Assembly (NCBI GenBank): GCA_963696075.1
Contig: CAVOJD010000006.1
Span: 186,001 to 250,000 of the forward strand
From: CAJQQK01 sp963696075
GTDB taxonomy: Bacteria > Pseudomonadota > Alphaproteobacteria > Rhizobiales > Hyphomicrobiaceae
Direction of reading: 5' to 3'
Length of the DNA stretch: 64,000 nucleotides
Shown here: piece by piece, positions 49,822 to 57,712 of the stretch
Layout of the letters: each line of letters starts with the position of its first letter
How positions within the stretch are numbered: the first letter of the stretch is position 1
The notes under the pieces: model-generated
Databases searched by the model: none
The model's input: only the letters and a program-made list of their open reading frames with translations
What the model was told of the DNA's origin: nothing
Position numbers and translations under genes: made by a program

Positions 49822-50547
49822 ATGAGCCAGCAAAGTGCGACGACGGCGACACCGCCCGCGATCGTCCTCGACAACGTCACGAAGTCGTTCGTGCTGCATC
49901 TGATGGGCGGCACCCGCCTCGATGTCGTCCGCAACGTCTCGTTCGCCGTACCGCCTGCCTCGTGCACAGTCCTTGGCGGCCCCTCCGGCGCCGGCAAATC
50001 ATCGCTCATCAAGATGATCTATGCGAACTACCGCATCGATACCGGCCGCATCCTCGTTCGCACTCCCGGCGGAATGGTCGACATCGCGACCGCCGGCCCG
50101 CGAGCCATCTTGCGCCTCCGCGCCGAGACGATCGGCTACGTCAGCCAGTTCCTGCGCGTCATCCCGCGCGTTGCAGCCGTGGACATCGTCGCAAGCCATG
50201 GCCTCGGCGCCAGGGAGGAAAACCGCGATCGCGCGATCTCGCTTCTGCGCCATCTGAGTGTGCCCGAACGCCTCTGGGCGCTGCCGCCTGCAACCTTTTC
50301 CGGCGGCGAGCAGCAACGCGTCAACATCGCCTGCGGCTTCATGGCCGACAAGCCCGTGCTCCTCCTCGACGAGCCGACCGCCTCCCTCGACAGCCGCAAC
50401 CGCGAAGCTGTCGTGGACCTGATCGAGCGCCGCAAGCAAACCGGCACCGCGATCATTGCGATCTTCCACGATCAGGCGCTGAGGGACCGTCTTGGTGATA
50501 CTGTGATCGATGTGACCCGCCACGCTGCAACGGCGGACGGTTCATGA
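49822..50547 (+). CDS. phnL: C-P lyase ATP-binding subunit PhnL
   Basis: A 241-residue ABC-type ATPase required for the C-P lyase pathway. Walker A is GGPSGAGKSSLIKMIYANY, with the PhnL-specific YANY after it. RAETIGYVSQFLRVIPRV forms the Q-loop region, the signature is FSGGEQQRVNIACGF, and Walker B is LLLDEPTASLDSRN with IFHDQALRD as H-loop. It lies between phnK and phnM on one strand. Confidence 0.95.
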   Translation: MSQQSATTATPPAIVLDNVTKSFVLHLMGGTRLDVVRNVSFAVPPASCTVLGGPSGAGKSSLIKMIYANYRIDTGRILVRTPGGMVDIATAGPRAILRLRAETIGYVSQFLRVIPRVAAVDIVASHGLGAREENRDRAISLLRHLSVPERLWALPPATFSGGEQQRVNIACGFMADKPVLLLDEPTASLDSRNREAVVDLIERRKQTGTAIIAIFHDQALRDRLGDTVIDVTRHAATADGS

Positions 50548-50572
50548 CCGCAACGAGGGATAGGACGGCTGA

Positions 50573-51763
50573 ATGAACGAGCATCTGCGAGAAGGCCCCG
50601 TCGCGGACGGTTCAGGCGGAGGCGAGGCCTGCGTCCTGACCGATGCCCGCATCGTCCTTCGCGACCGCGTCATCGAATCCGGCTGGCTCGCCGTCGAAGG
50701 TGGCCGGATCGCCGAGATCGGCGAAGGCCGCGCACCCGAGCGCGGCATCTCACTCTCAGGCGACATCCTGATCCCGGGCCTGGTCGAACTCCACACCGAC
50801 CATCTCGAGACCCACATCCAGCCGCGCCCCAAGGTCCTCTGGCCGATCGATGCAGCGCTCCAGTCCTACGATCTCCAGATCGCCGGCAGCGGCATAACCA
50901 CCGTCTACGACTGCCTCCGCGTGGGCGTCGATGCCGATAACGAGGACGAAGCCGGAGACCGCATTATTGCCATCGCCGAAGCCCTTGGCCGCGCCTCGGC
51001 TGCCGGCATCCTGCGCGCCGAACACCACACTCACCTGCGCTGCGAAGTCTGTTCCCACGATGTCATCGTGGCGCTCGACCGCTTTCTCGCTCGCTGCCCC
51101 GTCCGCCTCATCTCGATCATGGACCACACCCCCGGCCAGCGTCAGTTCCGCGATATCGAGAAGCTGCGCACCTACTATCGCGGCAAGCTGTCCATGAGCG
51201 AAAGCGAACTCGAGGCCTTTTTCGCAGAACGCATCGCCCTCCACGAGGCCAACGCCGAACCACACCGCCGTGCCATTGTCGAGCGCGCCCACGCCGCCGC
51301 CATAGCGCTCGCAAGCCACGACGACACCACCCTGGACCATGTCGCCGAAAGCCTCGCCGATGGTGTCGCGATCGCGGAGTTTCCAACCACGGCTGAAGCC
51401 GCCAGGGCCTCCGTCGAGGGTGGCATCGCCGTGATGATGGGCGCACCCAACATCATCCGTGGCGGCTCCCACTCCGGCAACGTCGCAGCCGTCGAATTGG
51501 CTGAAGCAGGAACGCTCAACGTGCTCTCGTCGGACTATGTCCCGGCGAGCCTGCTCCATGCCGCGTTCGAACTGCCCCGTCTGGTCCCGGGCATCTCGCT
51601 GCCGCACGCCATCGCGACAGTCACCGCCAACCCCGCTGCCGCCGTCGGCCTCGATGATCGCGGCGAGATTGACGTCGGCCGCCGCGCCGACCTGGTCCGC
51701 GTGACCGCCGCCGCCGTTCCCGTCGTACAATCCGTGTGGCGAGGAGGCCGCCGTGTCTGCTGA
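50573..51763 (+). CDS. phnM: 5-phosphoribosyl 1-methylphosphonate triphosphate diphosphohydrolase PhnM
   Basis: A 396-residue amidohydrolase-superfamily enzyme that removes pyrophosphate from the ribose-triphosphate phosphonate before C-P cleavage. ATG 50573 has AGGAC about 8 nt upstream. Metal-binding blocks are GLVELHTDHLETHIQPRP (HxxxH form), LRAEHHTHLRCEV, ISIMDHTPGQRQF, and ALASHDDTTLDHV. The C-terminal LSSDYVPASLLHAAF is typical. The gene overlaps phnN by 11 bp. Confidence 0.95.
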   Translation: MNEHLREGPVADGSGGGEACVLTDARIVLRDRVIESGWLAVEGGRIAEIGEGRAPERGISLSGDILIPGLVELHTDHLETHIQPRPKVLWPIDAALQSYDLQIAGSGITTVYDCLRVGVDADNEDEAGDRIIAIAEALGRASAAGILRAEHHTHLRCEVCSHDVIVALDRFLARCPVRLISIMDHTPGQRQFRDIEKLRTYYRGKLSMSESELEAFFAERIALHEANAEPHRRAIVERAHAAAIALASHDDTTLDHVAESLADGVAIAEFPTTAEAARASVEGGIAVMMGAPNIIRGGSHSGNVAAVELAEAGTLNVLSSDYVPASLLHAAFELPRLVPGISLPHAIATVTANPAAAVGLDDRGEIDVGRRADLVRVTAAAVPVVQSVWRGGRRVC

Positions 51764-52352
51764 CGATGACGCGCAAGCCACACCGGTAACGATGCGCACC
51801 GAAGCAGGCTGTCTGGTCTTCGTCGTCGGACCGTCTGGCGCGGGCAAGGACACCCTCATAAGGCTTGCCGCCGAGGCGCTTGCCGATCAGCCGCATGTGC
51901 GCGTCGCCCGCCGCATCGTCACCCGGGCGAGCAATGCCCACGAGGATCACGGCAGCGTCGACCAGGCCGTTTTCGAGGCCATGAGCCGGGACGGCGCGTT
52001 CTGCCTGGAATGGGCCGCCCATGGCCTCAGCTATGGCATTCCCCGTGAGGTCGAGGACAACGTCCGGCGCGGCGCAGTCGTCTTGTGCAACGGCTCGCGG
52101 GCGGCCGCAGCCCGCATGCGCCGCCGGTTCGTGAAATCAGCCATCGTCCTCGTCAATGCGCCGCGTGACGTCCTGGCGGCCCGCATCCAGGCGCGCGGAC
52201 GCGACGTCAGCGTCGCCGGCCGTCTCGATCGTGATCTCGAAAGCTGGTCACGCGACGATGCCGACATCGTCATCGAGAATTCCGGCGCGCCGGCTGATGC
52301 GGCCGCCGATCTCGTTCGCTTCATCAGAAGTTTATTGCCCGCACACACATGA
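51753..52352 (+). CDS. phnN: Ribose 1,5-bisphosphate phosphokinase PhnN
   Basis: A 199-residue kinase producing PRPP from ribose 1,5-bisphosphate, closing the phosphonate pathway. It starts at GTG 51753 with GAGGAGG five nt upstream, inside the end of phnM. Guanylate-kinase-like features are the P-loop VVGPSGAGKDTLIRLA, RRIVTRASNA (the T-R-x-A block), and the LID-like ARIQARGRDVSVAGRLDR. The 3' end overlaps the convergent exported-protein gene by 29 bp. It is the last gene of the phn operon. Confidence 0.95.
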   Translation: MSADDDAQATPVTMRTEAGCLVFVVGPSGAGKDTLIRLAAEALADQPHVRVARRIVTRASNAHEDHGSVDQAVFEAMSRDGAFCLEWAAHGLSYGIPREVEDNVRRGAVVLCNGSRAAAARMRRRFVKSAIVLVNAPRDVLAARIQARGRDVSVAGRLDRDLESWSRDDADIVIENSGAPADAAADLVRFIRSLLPAHT

Positions 52353-53502
52353 TGTCCCGTGCGCGGCCAGGATCGCCTCGAAGCTCGAACTCGAAGGCAG
52401 CGTTGAGTTGCCCGATCCGGTCGGCATTGATCTCCGCGTAGAGTGCGATTTCCGCCGTCCTGAGCGCTTTCCTGAGCGCGCCGCGCTTATCCTTCGGGAG
52501 CGTCTCGAAGCGTTCATCGCTGAGATGCTCTCGCACTTTCGCCAGCAGTTCGAGATCAGGCTCAAAGGGCTCCAGGCTGGCGCGTTCCTCAGGCGAGAGC
52601 ACCTTGCCCATCAAATCCTTCAGGCCCAACGGACGTCCGCTCTCGCCCTCGCCGGTAATGGCTTTGAGGTCGAACGACGTCACCGCAACCTGGAACGTCT
52701 CGCCGGCCGCCTCCCGGGCCTCCCCGGCAAGCGTGACGGCAGCAGTTTCCTTCCGCGCCAGCGAAGCAAGTCGCGCGCGATAAAACGCAATCATCTCCGG
52801 TACGCCATTGCACATCCGCGCCTTGAAATCCTGCCCTGCGTAGCGATGGATCTCATCCGCCGCCCGTCTGATGAGATGATAGAACGCCGTCTCGGCCGCC
52901 AGTTCGCTGATCGCCCCGCGCGATGAGACCCGCTGTGTCACGCCGGCAGCCAATTGGCGTTCGCCGTCTGAGATCTCCGGCCGGCTGGCTTCGACAGAGG
53001 TCGGCTTTGGCTGCGGCTGCTGATAGTCCTCCGGCACATCGCGCCATTTGAGGCACCGGATCCGCCCGCCGCGCACGAGCACCGAATGCTCACACACCCG
53101 GCCTTCGCGTGCGAGGAATTGTGGGCTCTTGAGCAGGCGCCGCTGCCGCGCGGTTCGCGCCAACACCCCGCTCCCGTCCCAGAACAGCCAGTGGCCTGGC
53201 AACGTGGCGTCGGGCTTGCGCACCCGGACCGCAGTCGGCCAGATTTCCTCTGTCAGCGGGCTGATATCGCGCATCAGGCGCGTGTGATAGATGCGCGCGC
53301 AAGACTGCGGGTCGCTGAGGTCGGGACGAGCGGTCTCCTCCGCAACGGGCGCGCGGGAGGCAACCTGCTCCGCCCGGGCCGGCACCGCTGCGAGCAAAAT
53401 CCCGGCAAAAGCCGTGGCGACAATATGCGCAGCCACCCAGGGCATCAATTTCCCGGCTGGTGTCGTAGTATCGCGGTGGCCCACGTTGATCTCGCTTTCC
53501 AT
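52324..53502 (-). CDS. Exported protein of unknown function
   Basis: A 392-residue protein starting MESEINVGHRD at ATG 53502. A hydrophobic segment at about residues 25-45 (AAHIVATAFAGILLAAVPARAEQ) is a signal peptide with a short N-terminal extension. The mature protein has four cysteines (SCARIYH, VCEHSV, IRCLKW, MCNGVP) and long charged helices in the second half. It lacks a recognisable family. Its last 29 bp overlap phnN in antiparallel fashion. It is divergent from the MFS transporter gene, separated by 147 bp. Confidence 0.68.
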   Translation of the reverse strand: MESEINVGHRDTTTPAGKLMPWVAAHIVATAFAGILLAAVPARAEQVASRAPVAEETARPDLSDPQSCARIYHTRLMRDISPLTEEIWPTAVRVRKPDATLPGHWLFWDGSGVLARTARQRRLLKSPQFLAREGRVCEHSVLVRGGRIRCLKWRDVPEDYQQPQPKPTSVEASRPEISDGERQLAAGVTQRVSSRGAISELAAETAFYHLIRRAADEIHRYAGQDFKARMCNGVPEMIAFYRARLASLARKETAAVTLAGEAREAAGETFQVAVTSFDLKAITGEGESGRPLGLKDLMGKVLSPEERASLEPFEPDLELLAKVREHLSDERFETLPKDKRGALRKALRTAEIALYAEINADRIGQLNAAFEFELRGDPGRARDIMCVRAINF

Positions 53503-53649
53503 TGCTTTTCCGCGAATCACATCCCGTCACTATGTGGCGAGCCCCCGGTTGTCTCAAGGCGGACATACGGGGCAACGCCGGTTTCTGTCAAAGGCGTGGG
53601 CCTGGCGCCATGCCGCCCGCTTGTCCCCTTGCTGGAGGCTCACGCTTCG

Positions 53650-54807
53650 ATGCCGCTGCTTCTCGTCCTGGCGTGTGCCTGCTTCATCGGCGGCCTCATG
53701 ATCCGCCTCATCGACCCGGTCGTCCCCGAGGTCGCAGCCGGTCTCCTGACCACCGAGGCAAGTGTCTCCCTTCTCGCCTCGGCCTATGCCGTTCCCTATG
53801 CGCTGGTCCAGCCCATCCTCGGCCCCATCGGCGACCTTGTCGGCAAGACGCGGGTCATCAAGATTTGCCTTGGCTGCCTCGCCGCGGCGACGGCCCTGTC
53901 GGCCATGGCAACCTCGATTGAGGTCATGTTCGCCGCCCGCGTCCTCGGCGGTCTTGCCGGCGGCGGCATCATCCCCCTCGCGCTCGCAACCGTTGGCGAC
54001 AACGTTGCCTTCGAGAAGCGTCAGGTCGCCCTCTCCCAGATTCTCACCGCGATGATCGCCGCCGTCCTCGTCGGCACCATCGGCACCGGCTTCGTCGCAA
54101 GCCTGATTGGCTGGCGCGGCGCGTTCTGGATCGCAACCGCGATGGCCGTCGCGGTCTTCGCAATCGCACTCGTGACGCTGAAGGAAAGCCAAGATCGCAC
54201 CGCCCGCCAGACCCTCGCGGAGAAGTTCGCCAGCGCCATGGACGGCTATCGCCTCGTCTTCGCCAACGCGCGCGCTTATGTCTGCTACGCCGGCGTCTTC
54301 TTTGAAGGTGTTCTGATCTTCGGCCTCCTGCCGTACGTTGCCACCCTCCTCACCGCGCGCGGCGCGGGCGGCAGTTTCGAGGCGGGCATGGTGCTGGCGG
54401 GCATGGCACTCGGCGGCCTCGTCTACACCCAGCTCGTCGCCCGCCTGATCGGGCGCATGGGCGGCGTCGCCAACCTCATTCGTATCGGCGGCGTCTTCCT
54501 GGCAGCCGGCTTTTTCGGCGTTGCAGCCCAAGGCGCCTGGGGCTTCGAAATGGCAGCTTTCGGCCTCATCGGCTTTGGCTTCTATTCCATCCACAATTCG
54601 CTACAGACCCAGGCAACCGAACTCGCCCCCAAAAACCGCGGCGCCTCCGTCGCCCTCCACGCCTTCTTCTTCTTCCTTGGCCAGTCCGCCGGCCCCGTCG
54701 TCTACGCCGTGGCGCTCGACGCCGTGCCGGTGTGGCAACTCCTGAGTGCGGTCGCCATCATCGCGGTCGTCCTCTCCACCCTCCTCGCCCAGGCCCTGCG
54801 CCGTTGA
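53650..54807 (+). CDS. MFS transporter
   Basis: A 385-residue major facilitator with 12 predicted helices. ATG 53650 begins right at helix 1 (MPLLLVLACACFIGGLMIR). GGAGG lies about 12 nt upstream, so a slightly earlier start cannot be excluded. The loop 2-3 motif is GPIGDLVGKTRVIKI (the MFS 'GxxxDRxGRR' block, with Leu and Lys replacements). LGGLAGGGIIPLALATVGD and the helix 10-11 loop SLQTQATELAPKNRGASVAL are typical of drug/sugar exporters of the AraJ/Bcr type. Substrate is unknown. It stands alone. Confidence 0.9.
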   Translation: MPLLLVLACACFIGGLMIRLIDPVVPEVAAGLLTTEASVSLLASAYAVPYALVQPILGPIGDLVGKTRVIKICLGCLAAATALSAMATSIEVMFAARVLGGLAGGGIIPLALATVGDNVAFEKRQVALSQILTAMIAAVLVGTIGTGFVASLIGWRGAFWIATAMAVAVFAIALVTLKESQDRTARQTLAEKFASAMDGYRLVFANARAYVCYAGVFFEGVLIFGLLPYVATLLTARGAGGSFEAGMVLAGMALGGLVYTQLVARLIGRMGGVANLIRIGGVFLAAGFFGVAAQGAWGFEMAAFGLIGFGFYSIHNSLQTQATELAPKNRGASVALHAFFFFLGQSAGPVVYAVALDAVPVWQLLSAVAIIAVVLSTLLAQALRR

Positions 54808-54828
54808 AAAGGCCCGGAGGTTCCGGGC

Positions 54829-54864
54829 AAAAAAGAGCCCACCACGCAATGCGCGATGGGCTCT
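54829..54864 (-). terminator. Rho-independent terminator of ompW
   Basis: AGAGCCCA (54834-54841) pairs with TGGGCTCT (54857-54864), followed leftward by six T (A-run 54829-54834). A second hairpin, GCCCGGA (54812-54818)/TCCGGGC (54822-54828), abuts it and may end the rightward MFS gene. Confidence 0.8.
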
Positions 54865-54934
54865 CCCCGCTACTGCGAGCGCCTTCCATCAGGCGAAAGC
54901 ACCCGCAATCTCGATCAGCTCTGCGACGCGTGGA

Positions 54935-55624
54935 CTACTTGTACGCCGTCGTGTGCCGCCGCCCGAAAAGGTTGAAGCGATAGCCGATGCCGGCGCTGAT
55001 GATCCACGGATCGAGTTCGACGTCGGCCGTGATGTTTGTACCGCGCCAGCTCGCGTCGAGATCGATCCACGTCTTCTTCACGTCGGCGTTGAGATACCAG
55101 CCCTGGCCGAGTTCCACGTCGACACCGGCCTGCAGCGTGAATCCAAACGCATCGTCGATGTCGAGTTTGGGGTTGCCGGCAAGGCCGGATGCGCTCTCGC
55201 TGAAGAAGTGGATGTACTGCACACCGGCGCCGATGTACGGCTTGAAGCCGCCGAGACCATCAAAGTGATATTGCAGCGTGATCGCCGGCGGGAAGATCCA
55301 GGTGTCGCCGAGGTCGACCCCGTTGAGCGCGCCCTTGCCGTCAACCTGATGCTTGGCAAAGCAGCAGAACAGCTCGGCTGCGATGTTGTCGGTGAGGAAG
55401 TACGTCAGCGTCGCGGACGGAATGACTTCCGTGCTCACTTCCGCATCAGCCCCCGGAATGACTGCGCCACCGCTGTAGACGGTCGCACTCGAGTCTGGCG
55501 CAACCACGCTGACGCCGGCGCGCACCATGAAGTCGCCCTTGTAATCCCCCGCGACCGCAGTCGTCGCGGCCCCCGTCAACACGAGACTGGCGGCGACAGC
55601 CAGCATTGATGCAAGTCTATGCAT
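54935..55624 (-). CDS. ompW: OmpW-family outer membrane beta-barrel protein
   Basis: A 229-residue OmpW protein. ATG 55624 (MHRLASMLAV) follows a GGGGGAA at about 8 nt. A signal peptide (residues 1-26) precedes GDFMVRAGVSVVAPDSSA, the OmpW N-terminal strand. SATLTYFLTDNIAAELFCC, FKPYIGAGVQYIHF, DDAFGFTLQAGVDVELG, WYLNADVKKTWIDLDA and the C-terminal GIGYRFNL strand complete the 8-stranded barrel. OmpW is a small hydrophobic-molecule channel and in E. coli is FNR-controlled. Here two FNR/FixK-like sites lie upstream. Confidence 0.93.
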   Translation of the reverse strand: MHRLASMLAVAASLVLTGAATTAVAGDYKGDFMVRAGVSVVAPDSSATVYSGGAVIPGADAEVSTEVIPSATLTYFLTDNIAAELFCCFAKHQVDGKGALNGVDLGDTWIFPPAITLQYHFDGLGGFKPYIGAGVQYIHFFSESASGLAGNPKLDIDDAFGFTLQAGVDVELGQGWYLNADVKKTWIDLDASWRGTNITADVELDPWIISAGIGYRFNLFGRRHTTAYK

Positions 55625-55827
55625 TGATAAGTTCCCCCGTTCGTAACCCGTTCGTAGCCCAATCTGAGATTGAGATTTTCGCCTCGAAGATCTGAGGCCC
55701 GTACCCCAAATGAAAGCGACCCTGAACCCGATCTCGGAACCCGATATGCCGGGCAGGTGCATCATTTCACCGCCATCCATAAGGTCCGAATCTCCCTGAG
55801 CGCGCCAGCGCGTAGAGGCGCAGAAGT

Positions 55828-55841
55828 CTGACCTAGATCAG
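55828..55841. promoter_or_regulatory. FNR/FixK-like site upstream of ompW
   Basis: CTGACCTAGATCAG resembles the FNR/FixK consensus TTGAT-N4-ATCAA with a good right half (ATCAG) and a weaker left half (CTGAC). It lies about 204 bp upstream of the ompW start. It is less convincing than the site at 55994. Confidence 0.45.
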
Positions 55842-55993
55842 AGCGTGCCTCATGTCGGAAATGATGTGATCCTCTCGCCACAAGTGTCGCGTCATTCTGT
55901 CTCGTCGAAAGGCCCGAAAAGCCCGAAACACTAGGCTTCTGCGCCCTTTCGCCAGGCCGCTGGCGGCGGCCTTCAAGACCGCCGTGAAAGCCT

Positions 55994-56007
55994 TTGATCG
56001 AGATCAA
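55994..56007. promoter_or_regulatory. Perfect FNR/FixK box
   Basis: TTGATCGAGATCAA is an exact match to the TTGAT-N4-ATCAA consensus of FNR/FixK-type activators. Its centre is 81 bp upstream of ATG 56082 of the FixK-like gene, allowing a start point about 40 bp downstream of the centre (class II position). It is the best low-oxygen regulatory site in the window. The 457-bp gap 55625-56081 contains nothing else notable. Confidence 0.8.
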
Positions 56008-56081
56008 TGAGCAAAGCACGGCGGACGCCAGACTGTGGCGCTCGGATCTGCCGAAAGGCCGCCCGACCGGCGGCAAACACA

Positions 56082-56834
56082 ATGTCCAACAAGGCTACAT
56101 CAACCGCACGCCCACCAGACGACGGGTGTGGTACACGCCGCGCGTCCGGCGCCTTGCGCCCGTCCGTCGAAGAAGTCGCGCTGGCAGATTTTTTCGAGCA
56201 GCACGGCACCATGCGCCGGCTCCCCGCGGATCGCGTGGTCCGGGACTTTGCCGAGAATGACCTCCGGCTAGCGCTGGTGACATCGGGAATGATCGCAGCA
56301 GCGATTGATCTGCCGGACGACCGGCGTCAGGTTCTCTGCATTTACTGCCCCGGCGATGTCATCTTCGCGGATGCCTTCGCGCCAGCCGCGACCGTCCGAC
56401 TGCGCGCGCTCGCCGATGTCGAACTGCGCACCATGTCTTCTCCCGCGCTGGACGCTGCCCGCGAAACCGCGCCCGCGACCGTATCGGTCCTGCTGCTGGC
56501 TGCCATCGAGCACCTGTCGGAACTGATGCTGCACAGCGCCGCGCTCGGCCGCCTGCGCAGCGAAGAGCGTCTCGCCACATTCTTTCTCGAACTCGCGCTG
56601 CGCATCGGTCAACCGCGCCAAGGCACCGCGACCCTGAATTTCGAGATGCGCCGCGAAGATATCGCCGACTACTTGGGCCTCAACCGCGACACCTTGAGCC
56701 GCGCCATGAGCCGGTTGCGCCGCGATCATGTGGTCACCTACGTCAATGCGGGCTGCTTCATTGTCAATCTCGACGCGCTGAGCGCCCGCACGCCCCTCGG
56801 GCCAGCCCTCTTGGCCGCGCACAAGATCACCTGA
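56082..56834 (+). CDS. Crp/Fnr-family transcriptional regulator, FixK-like
   Basis: A 250-residue CRP/FNR-fold regulator. ATG 56082 is preferred because an upstream in-frame ATG at 56007 overlaps the consensus FNR box. The sensor domain contains LADFFEQHGTMRRLPADR and CIYCPGDVIFADAF. The C-terminal HTH is MRREDIADYLGLNRDTLSRAMSRLRRDHVV, with the FNR/FixK-type recognition helix. The FNR N-terminal cysteine cluster is missing, so it is FixK/Dnr-like, sensing indirectly or via another ligand. The box suggests autoregulation or control by a second FNR-type protein. Confidence 0.88.
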   Translation: MSNKATSTARPPDDGCGTRRASGALRPSVEEVALADFFEQHGTMRRLPADRVVRDFAENDLRLALVTSGMIAAAIDLPDDRRQVLCIYCPGDVIFADAFAPAATVRLRALADVELRTMSSPALDAARETAPATVSVLLLAAIEHLSELMLHSAALGRLRSEERLATFFLELALRIGQPRQGTATLNFEMRREDIADYLGLNRDTLSRAMSRLRRDHVVTYVNAGCFIVNLDALSARTPLGPALLAAHKIT

Positions 56835-56845
56835 TCATTGCCGCA

Positions 56846-57673
56846 TCATGGCCGCTCCCAGCCCCACCAGGCCGCGATCGCATCCCCCATGATCAACCGC
56901 TTGTCGTCGGCGTTGAGCCAGTCGAGTTCGTCCGTGAACATCGTCACGCACTGCCGCCACGAGCACGGCATCTTCGAGATGTCGGTTCCCCAGAACATGC
57001 GCTCCGGCCCGAACGCATCGTAGATCTGTCTCAGATACGTGTGCATCGGCCGGAACGGGTAGCCCTCGCTTGAATAGCCCGGCGCCCCGGTCGCCTTGAC
57101 CGCGATATTGTCATGGCGCGCAAGCCGGATCAGCTCCGGCATGTGTTCCATCGCGGCATCATCCTTCAGCGTGGTCAGCCCGCCGCGTCCGCCGAGGTGG
57201 TCGATTGTGAGGCGAAGCCCGGGATGGCGCTGAGCGATCGTTCCGATATCGCTCAGGCAGTCCGTCGCGAGCATCGAAATCGGCACGTTGGCCTTTTCCG
57301 CCGCCGCCCAAAGCCAGTCGAGCGTTCCATCACCAACCATTTTTGCCCGCGGCGCGCCAAGCATCACGAACCTGAGCCCCAGCATCCCCGGCGTTTGCCG
57401 CCACGTCTCGATACGCTCCGCCGACGCGGGCTCAAGCGGCACGGACCCCATCACCGCAAACCGCCCCGGATAGTCCTCGACCGCCTTGAGCGCCAATTCG
57501 GTCGAATCCGGATCCCACCCCGGCGGATGGATGATCGCCCCATCAACGCCCGCTTCATCCATCATCGCGATGGCTTCGTCGGGCAGGAACGAGGTGATCT
57601 GCCAGTGCGACGCGTTGCTGGGCAGCCCCTGGCTCCACAGATGCACTTGTGCGTCGATAATCGCGCCGGTCAT
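56846..57673 (-). CDS. Amidohydrolase family protein (metal-dependent hydrolase, TIM barrel)
   Basis: A 275-residue amidohydrolase-2 type protein. The first strand motif is IIDAQVHLW (the H-x-W form of 2-pyrone-4,6-dicarboxylate/L-fuconolactone hydrolase-like enzymes). Later come LRLTIDHLGG, VKATGAPGYSS and the strand-8 Asp in MFWGTDISKMPCSW. GDAIAAWWGWE ends the protein. It hydrolyses a lactone or related bond of unknown identity. It is 39 bp downstream of the metallophosphoesterase gene on the same strand, so the two are probably co-transcribed. Confidence 0.88.
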   Translation of the reverse strand: MTGAIIDAQVHLWSQGLPSNASHWQITSFLPDEAIAMMDEAGVDGAIIHPPGWDPDSTELALKAVEDYPGRFAVMGSVPLEPASAERIETWRQTPGMLGLRFVMLGAPRAKMVGDGTLDWLWAAAEKANVPISMLATDCLSDIGTIAQRHPGLRLTIDHLGGRGGLTTLKDDAAMEHMPELIRLARHDNIAVKATGAPGYSSEGYPFRPMHTYLRQIYDAFGPERMFWGTDISKMPCSWRQCVTMFTDELDWLNADDKRLIMGDAIAAWWGWERP

Positions 57674-57712
57674 GGCTTATTCCTTGACTTCACGCCGTGA
57701 GTTGGCTAGCGG

